NCBI RefSeq assembly: GCF_009677585.1
Contig: NZ_WKYV01000009.1
Span: forward strand, 62,001 to 126,000
DNA length: 64,000 nucleotides
From: Lactonifactor sp. BIOML-A5
GTDB taxonomy: Bacteria > Bacillota > Clostridia > Lachnospirales > Lachnospiraceae
Reading direction: 5' to 3'
Shown: positions 60,914 through 64,000 of the stretch, piece after piece
Position numbering within the stretch: the first letter of the stretch is position 1
Layout of the letters: each line of letters starts with the position of its first letter
Made by a program: the position numbers and the translations under genes
The notes under the pieces: generated by a model
Seen by the model: only the letters and a program-made list of their open reading frames with translations
The model's database searches: none
Told to the model about the DNA's origin: nothing

Positions 60914-60954
60914 AATTTCTCCTCTTTATCCTTTGTTTTCGTGATACCACGTCC

Positions 60955-61728
60955 TTATGTCTCTTCGATGTTCCGTATGTACCTGCATTTCGGATACTTG
61001 GAGCAGCCATAGAATCCACGACCGGCATTCGCGCCCTTTTTTGCCTGGCGAAATGCAAGGGCACTTCCGCAGCGGGGGCAGATGAGAGAAGTGTCCTGCT
61101 GCTCTGTCTTGTTATACTTTTTGTGAATGCGCTCTATATGAGCCGCCTTAACCGCCTGATCCGCATGGGTCAATACTTCCAGCATATCATACAAAGCTTT
61201 CACCTTAGTCTCGTCTGCTGCGTCATTTGCATGATCCCAAATATCTCTCACCGCTGCGTATAGCCGATCCCTTTTGATAACACGGATATCAGAACTCTCT
61301 ACCGTTACCTTTTTCAGTTCGCACCGTTCTGAAAATACAACTATTGAAAATAGTGGAATATCCTCCCCAAGGTATTGTCCAAGCCACTTGATATGCGTTC
61401 GATTCTGCTTAATAGGATTATAAAATCGGTTTTTTTCCCGATTCGGCAGCATGGCTGTCCAATAAGTATCTTTCTCATCCCCAAAAATCCAGCCTGAATA
61501 ATTTTTACTCTCTATGACGAAGATTCCCTTTTGGGTAATAAAGACTACATCGATCTCCGATGTCTCGCCATTATCCTTCGGCACATAAATGTTGCGAAGT
61601 ACCTGACCCTTTCGGCCAAGCAGTTTCACTAAGTTAAGCTCCCTCTCTGTCAATTTCTCTCCACGCCGTCCCACCCAGTTTGCATCAAATATACTGTCTA
61701 ACAATACGTCTAAAAGTCCCTTTGACAT
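60955..61728 (-). CDS. NERD-domain nuclease-like protein with C4 zinc finger
   Basis: About 257 residues: a NERD domain (near 20-150) with EIDVVFITQKGIFVIESKNYSGWI, the PD-(D/E)xK-like Asp and ExK, and a C-terminal topoisomerase-type zinc finger (CPRCGSALAFRQ, then FYGCSKYPKCRYI). Such proteins are often found with DNA-processing or defence genes. The ATG at 61728 has GGGGGG about 6 nt upstream; the ATG at 61743 lacks a site. It is first in an operon with mcrB and mcrC (41-bp gap), which suggests an accessory part of this restriction system. Confidence 0.85.
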   Translation of the reverse strand: MSKGLLDVLLDSIFDANWVGRRGEKLTERELNLVKLLGRKGQVLRNIYVPKDNGETSEIDVVFITQKGIFVIESKNYSGWIFGDEKDTYWTAMLPNREKNRFYNPIKQNRTHIKWLGQYLGEDIPLFSIVVFSERCELKKVTVESSDIRVIKRDRLYAAVRDIWDHANDAADETKVKALYDMLEVLTHADQAVKAAHIERIHKKYNKTEQQDTSLICPRCGSALAFRQAKKGANAGRGFYGCSKYPKCRYIRNIEET

Positions 61729-61819
61729 ACTATCCCCCCGCATCTATGGTACAGTCTAAAAAATATCTAAGTACTCTTGTGTATGTTTATAGTTCCATCT
61801 CATATCTTTCTTTTTCCTT

Positions 61820-62251
61820 TTATAACCGCAGGACTAGTCTCTGACAGGGATAATCAAATACTATCAAGTTTTCATCATCCACAAATCCGCAGGCATGATA
61901 ACATGCTCTGGCAGATATTCCTTTCGGGTCCCCCTCCCGGAAGGTAACTACAGAAATGATATCTCCGGAAGTAAACCATTCAACCATTTTCACAATCAAT
62001 CTTTTAGCCACACCCTTTTTACGATACTCTGGATGCACAGCAAGGAAGGACAGTTCTTTTGTTTCTTTTGAGCACATAAGCAGCCCTGCTATTCTCCCGT
62101 CTTCCTCTTCCATAATAGCTTCCTCTTTCCTGACAGCATTGTGTACTGCCTGTAAAAATTCTTTTTCTTTATAACCGGCAAAATCATCTTTTACCAGTTC
62201 CATCATGGACACTATTTGTCTTTCATCACTCTTGGTTACATATCTTATCAA
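61820..62251 (-). CDS. GNAT family N-acetyltransferase
   Basis: 143 residues with the GNAT acetyl-CoA site (FLAVHPEYRKKGVAKRLI; R-x-x-G-x-A) and a preceding strand GRIAGLLMCS. The substrate is not predictable. The start is a TTG at 62251 with AAGGAG 5 to 6 nt upstream; no ATG is suitably placed. It is followed by the divergent-looking but same-strand NERD gene after 76 bp. Confidence 0.88.
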   Translation of the reverse strand: MIRYVTKSDERQIVSMMELVKDDFAGYKEKEFLQAVHNAVRKEEAIMEEEDGRIAGLLMCSKETKELSFLAVHPEYRKKGVAKRLIVKMVEWFTSGDIISVVTFREGDPKGISARACYHACGFVDDENLIVFDYPCQRLVLRL

Positions 62252-62354
62252 TTTTGCTCCTTCTCTCCATATAACGTTCTCTATACCTTCGATAATTTTT
62301 TATAATCGGTAAACAGAGGCGTCACCTGCCCCTTTAACAGCCTCCATCTTTCCT

Positions 62355-62651
62355 CTATTCTTCCTTGTATTTTTTAAAATTCTCTATCTGCATAATGTGA
62401 TCGGCTTCATTCTCTTCCTTCGTTTTTGTTGGGTCATCACGTTCATAGCGTTGGCACGGCAATTCCTCACATTTCCCGCAATGCTCGTATTTCTTTTGAT
62501 TGATACAGCACTCATAAATATCACAGCAGTTTTCCCCTGTATATTCCAGCCAGAATACCTTGCCCTTGATCTCCCGGCATCCCCGGCACTCCGTTGGGTA
62601 ATACTCACAATCGGAACATATGGTACCGCAGCAGCTCATCTTTTTTTCCAT
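62355..62651 (-). CDS. Small Cys-rich DUF3795-like protein
   Basis: 98 residues with about ten Cys: MSCCGTICSDCEYYPTEC, CRGC, NCCDIYECC and CGKCEELPC. This spacing fits DUF3795, a presumed metal-binding family of unknown role common in clostridia. The ATG at 62651 has AGGGAG about 9 nt upstream; the frame is open further but without a site. Same strand as its neighbours, with a gap of about 100 bp to each. Confidence 0.8.
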   Translation of the reverse strand: MEKKMSCCGTICSDCEYYPTECRGCREIKGKVFWLEYTGENCCDIYECCINQKKYEHCGKCEELPCQRYERDDPTKTKEENEADHIMQIENFKKYKEE

Positions 62652-62775
62652 ATACACTTTCTCCCTATCATATATTATGCTGACACGCAATGCCGCCTGC
62701 CTGTGTCCTTATTAACCGGCAGGCTTTCTGCACACTGGCATAGCAGCGAACATTTTAGCTTTTACCACTACAGAT

Positions 62776-63381
62776 TTATTTTCTTGCGGAAAAAAATAAT
62801 ACCGTACCTGTTATGTAGGTTTCAATGTCAGAAAAACCAGCCTGCTCAAAAAACAGATGCAGTTCTTTTTGGCTATACACCTTTACGTCACCGGTTTTGG
62901 AAAATGGAAATACCACCACATTGGCAATCCACCTTACTGCCGGAAGGAAAAATGGCTCGGCAATAAAGACTCTCCCGTTTTTCTTCAATACCCGCATACA
63001 TTCCCTGGCAAAAGCCTGGGGAGTCTCAAAATGATGAAATGCGCAGGACACTGTAATGACGTCCACGCTCTCATTTTCATAACTGAGAGGAGCACAAGGC
63101 CCCACTGCAAATGTGCAGCCCGGGTATTTTGCCCTGGCAGCAGCTATCATATTTTCAGAAATATCCACCCCAAAAGCGTGTATCCTCTCCTTTTTTGAGA
63201 GTTCCCCAAGCAAATGCCCATTGCCGCAGGCAACGTCCAGAACAGTGTCGCCTTCCCTGAGCACAGCGTTTTTAATTATCTCTTCTTTGTGGGGTCTTGT
63301 GTAACTGCCCTCTGGCGCAGAGTCATATTCCCACGCCATGGCATTGTATACTTTTTGAGACTGTTCCGTCTTTTTTCCCAA
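62776..63381 (-). CDS. Class I SAM-dependent methyltransferase
   Basis: 201 residues: motif I VLDVACGNGHLLGEL, the acidic residue of FGVDIS, motif FAVGPCAPLSYENESVDVIT and HHFETPQAFARECMRVLKKN match the UbiE/MenG-like methyltransferase type 11 group. The substrate is a small molecule of unknown kind. The start is a TTG with GGAGG 7 nt upstream. The C-terminal helix VRWIANVVVFPF is hydrophobic and could touch the membrane. Confidence 0.88.
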   Translation of the reverse strand: MGKKTEQSQKVYNAMAWEYDSAPEGSYTRPHKEEIIKNAVLREGDTVLDVACGNGHLLGELSKKERIHAFGVDISENMIAAARAKYPGCTFAVGPCAPLSYENESVDVITVSCAFHHFETPQAFARECMRVLKKNGRVFIAEPFFLPAVRWIANVVVFPFSKTGDVKVYSQKELHLFFEQAGFSDIETYITGTVLFFSARK

Positions 63382-63506
63382 ATCGATTCCTCCAAAATTC
63401 TATTTCCTGCTGAATTCAGTTTACTACATTTGAGATGAAGCGTCCATAAAAGCAGTTGTCCGGGTATGAAAAAAATGTCTGGCACTTGTTTTGCCAAACA
63501 AAATAA

Positions 63507-63546
63507 AGGGATTTGCCGGATGGTATTTTTTGTCCGGCAAATCCCT
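63507..63546 (-). terminator. Terminator of the DUF3786-like gene
   Basis: A perfect 14-bp stem, AGGGATTTGCCGGA (63507-63520) with TCCGGCAAATCCCT (63533-63546), and a 12-nt loop. On the minus strand a T-rich run follows. It lies 35 bp after the stop at 63581. Confidence 0.85.
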
Positions 63547-63580
63547 CTTTTTAAACTATTCGGTGTTATCTCTGTATCCC

Positions 63581-64000
63581 TTAGGGCGAAACCTTATTTA
63601 CCCCATCTCTTAATCGGTTCAACATATGTGAAATGGCAAACATAAGGGTCTCATAATGCATATAATCAAGAATATTTCTATCCACAAGGATTTGCAGACT
63701 TGCGGGAAATTCTTCATCGGATTCCCAAAACCTTAAAACTACCGGAAGAAAAGGAAACAAATCGAGCTCATAGGCAACATCCCCCTTTTCCACCTTTCTT
63801 CCCTTAAGCCTTTCACATGCACGGGCCAAGGCATCCTTTTTCCCGTCGAAATACTTCCCGGCCTCCTGAAAAAAATCGCTTCCTTTTGCCAATGTGCCGC
63901 CCTGTACTGCAGAAAGACTTCCCACATTCACCCACTCACAGGCGAGATGGCAGTTCTCTTTGGAGCAGCAGAGCACATCATATAAGGTCATGGCTTCGTT
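63581..64000 (-). CDS. DUF3786-like protein, 5' end outside the window
   Basis: The visible 139 or so residues end in LDLFPFLPVVLRFWESDEEFPASLQILVD followed by a helix, a pattern I associate with DUF3786, whose members have about 200 residues and are found near corrinoid/acetogenesis-type genes in anaerobes. The frame is open through the window edge (NEA before the first visible ATG at 63991), so the first third is missing. One internal Cys pair (CCSKENC) is present. Function unknown. Confidence 0.65.
   Translation of the reverse strand, partial: NEAMTLYDVLCCSKENCHLACEWVNVGSLSAVQGGTLAKGSDFFQEAGKYFDGKKDALARACERLKGRKVEKGDVAYELDLFPFLPVVLRFWESDEEFPASLQILVDRNILDYMHYETLMFAISHMLNRLRDGVNKVSP

Noticed and set aside
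1..64000. CRISPR arrays, tRNA/rRNA genes and insertion sequences
   Set aside because: No regularly spaced repeats, cloverleaf-like sequences, rRNA segments or transposase genes were recognised on either strand.

Overview
The window looks like chromosomal DNA of an anaerobic Firmicute, most probably a Lachnospiraceae-type gut clostridium. The reasons are the moderate GC content, strong AGGAGG-type ribosome sites, several TTG and GTG starts, hairpin-plus-T-run terminators, a CheC/CheD chemosensory set, a PucR-type regulator, a URO-D/corrinoid-type methyltransferase and a cobalamin- and lipoate-dependent catabolic operon. No rRNA, tRNA, CRISPR array or insertion sequence was found. The genus cannot be named from the sequence alone.

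Layout. (1) 1-5.9 kb: a type III restriction-modification operon (res, mod and a small putative nuclease-fold gene) behind a near-consensus promoter; its distal end abuts a 5'-truncated aldo/keto reductase remnant. (2) 6-12.2 kb: a secreted metallo-beta-lactamase-fold protein with cell-wall-binding repeats, a MATE exporter, a small sigma-region-4-like gene with an SOS/LexA box on its transcription start, and an OPT transporter followed by a PqqD-like protein. (3) 12.2-25.2 kb: an AraC/GyrI-type regulator, then a long leftward chemosensory operon (cheW, short cheW, cheR, cheY, mcp, cheC, cheD, response regulator-GGDEF, cheA, cheW, GGDEF/EAL) with no cheB and no flagellar genes, then a PucR-type regulator. 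(4) 25.3-29.4 kb: a URO-D family methyltransferase and a substrate-binding-domain/GGDEF/EAL protein. (5) 29.6-37.3 kb: two ABC-2 transporters on either side of a two-component system, a tandem-HTH MerR regulator and a decayed-looking zinc-ribbon/nuclease gene. (6) 37.5-56.9 kb: a ROK-type regulator, a 15-gene leftward operon (54.0 to 38.8 kb), a divergent lipoate-protein ligase and a zinc alcohol dehydrogenase. (7) 57-61.7 kb: an McrBC-type restriction operon with a NERD nuclease. (8) 61.8-64 kb: GNAT, DUF3795-like, methyltransferase and DUF3786-like genes, the last cut by the window edge.

The most unusual part is the 38.8-54 kb operon. It encodes a 2-oxoacid/acetoin-type dehydrogenase whose E2 is split into a free lipoyl domain and a free acyltransferase core about 10 kb apart. 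The same operon carries a cobalamin-binding mutase-like protein beside a hydantoinase/ASKHA-fold ATPase, an imine-reductase/3-hydroxyisobutyrate-dehydrogenase-type enzyme, a sugar-type module (FGGY kinase, fucose-isomerase-like protein, cupin, TIM-barrel candidate), a EutH-family transporter and a HAD phosphatase. I read it as an undescribed route that takes up a small polar compound, converts it through sugar-type and B12-dependent steps and ends in an acyl-CoA. The substrate cannot be read from the sequence. Its control region holds two copies of the palindrome TATTGCAATA, each covering the -35 box of a promoter, plus an 18-bp perfect palindrome.

The second notable system is the chemosensory operon. 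Its gene content resembles a clostridial counterpart of the Pseudomonas Wsp pathway, with a response regulator-diguanylate cyclase as likely output and a cyclic-di-GMP phosphodiesterase at its end, but with CheC/CheD in place of CheB.
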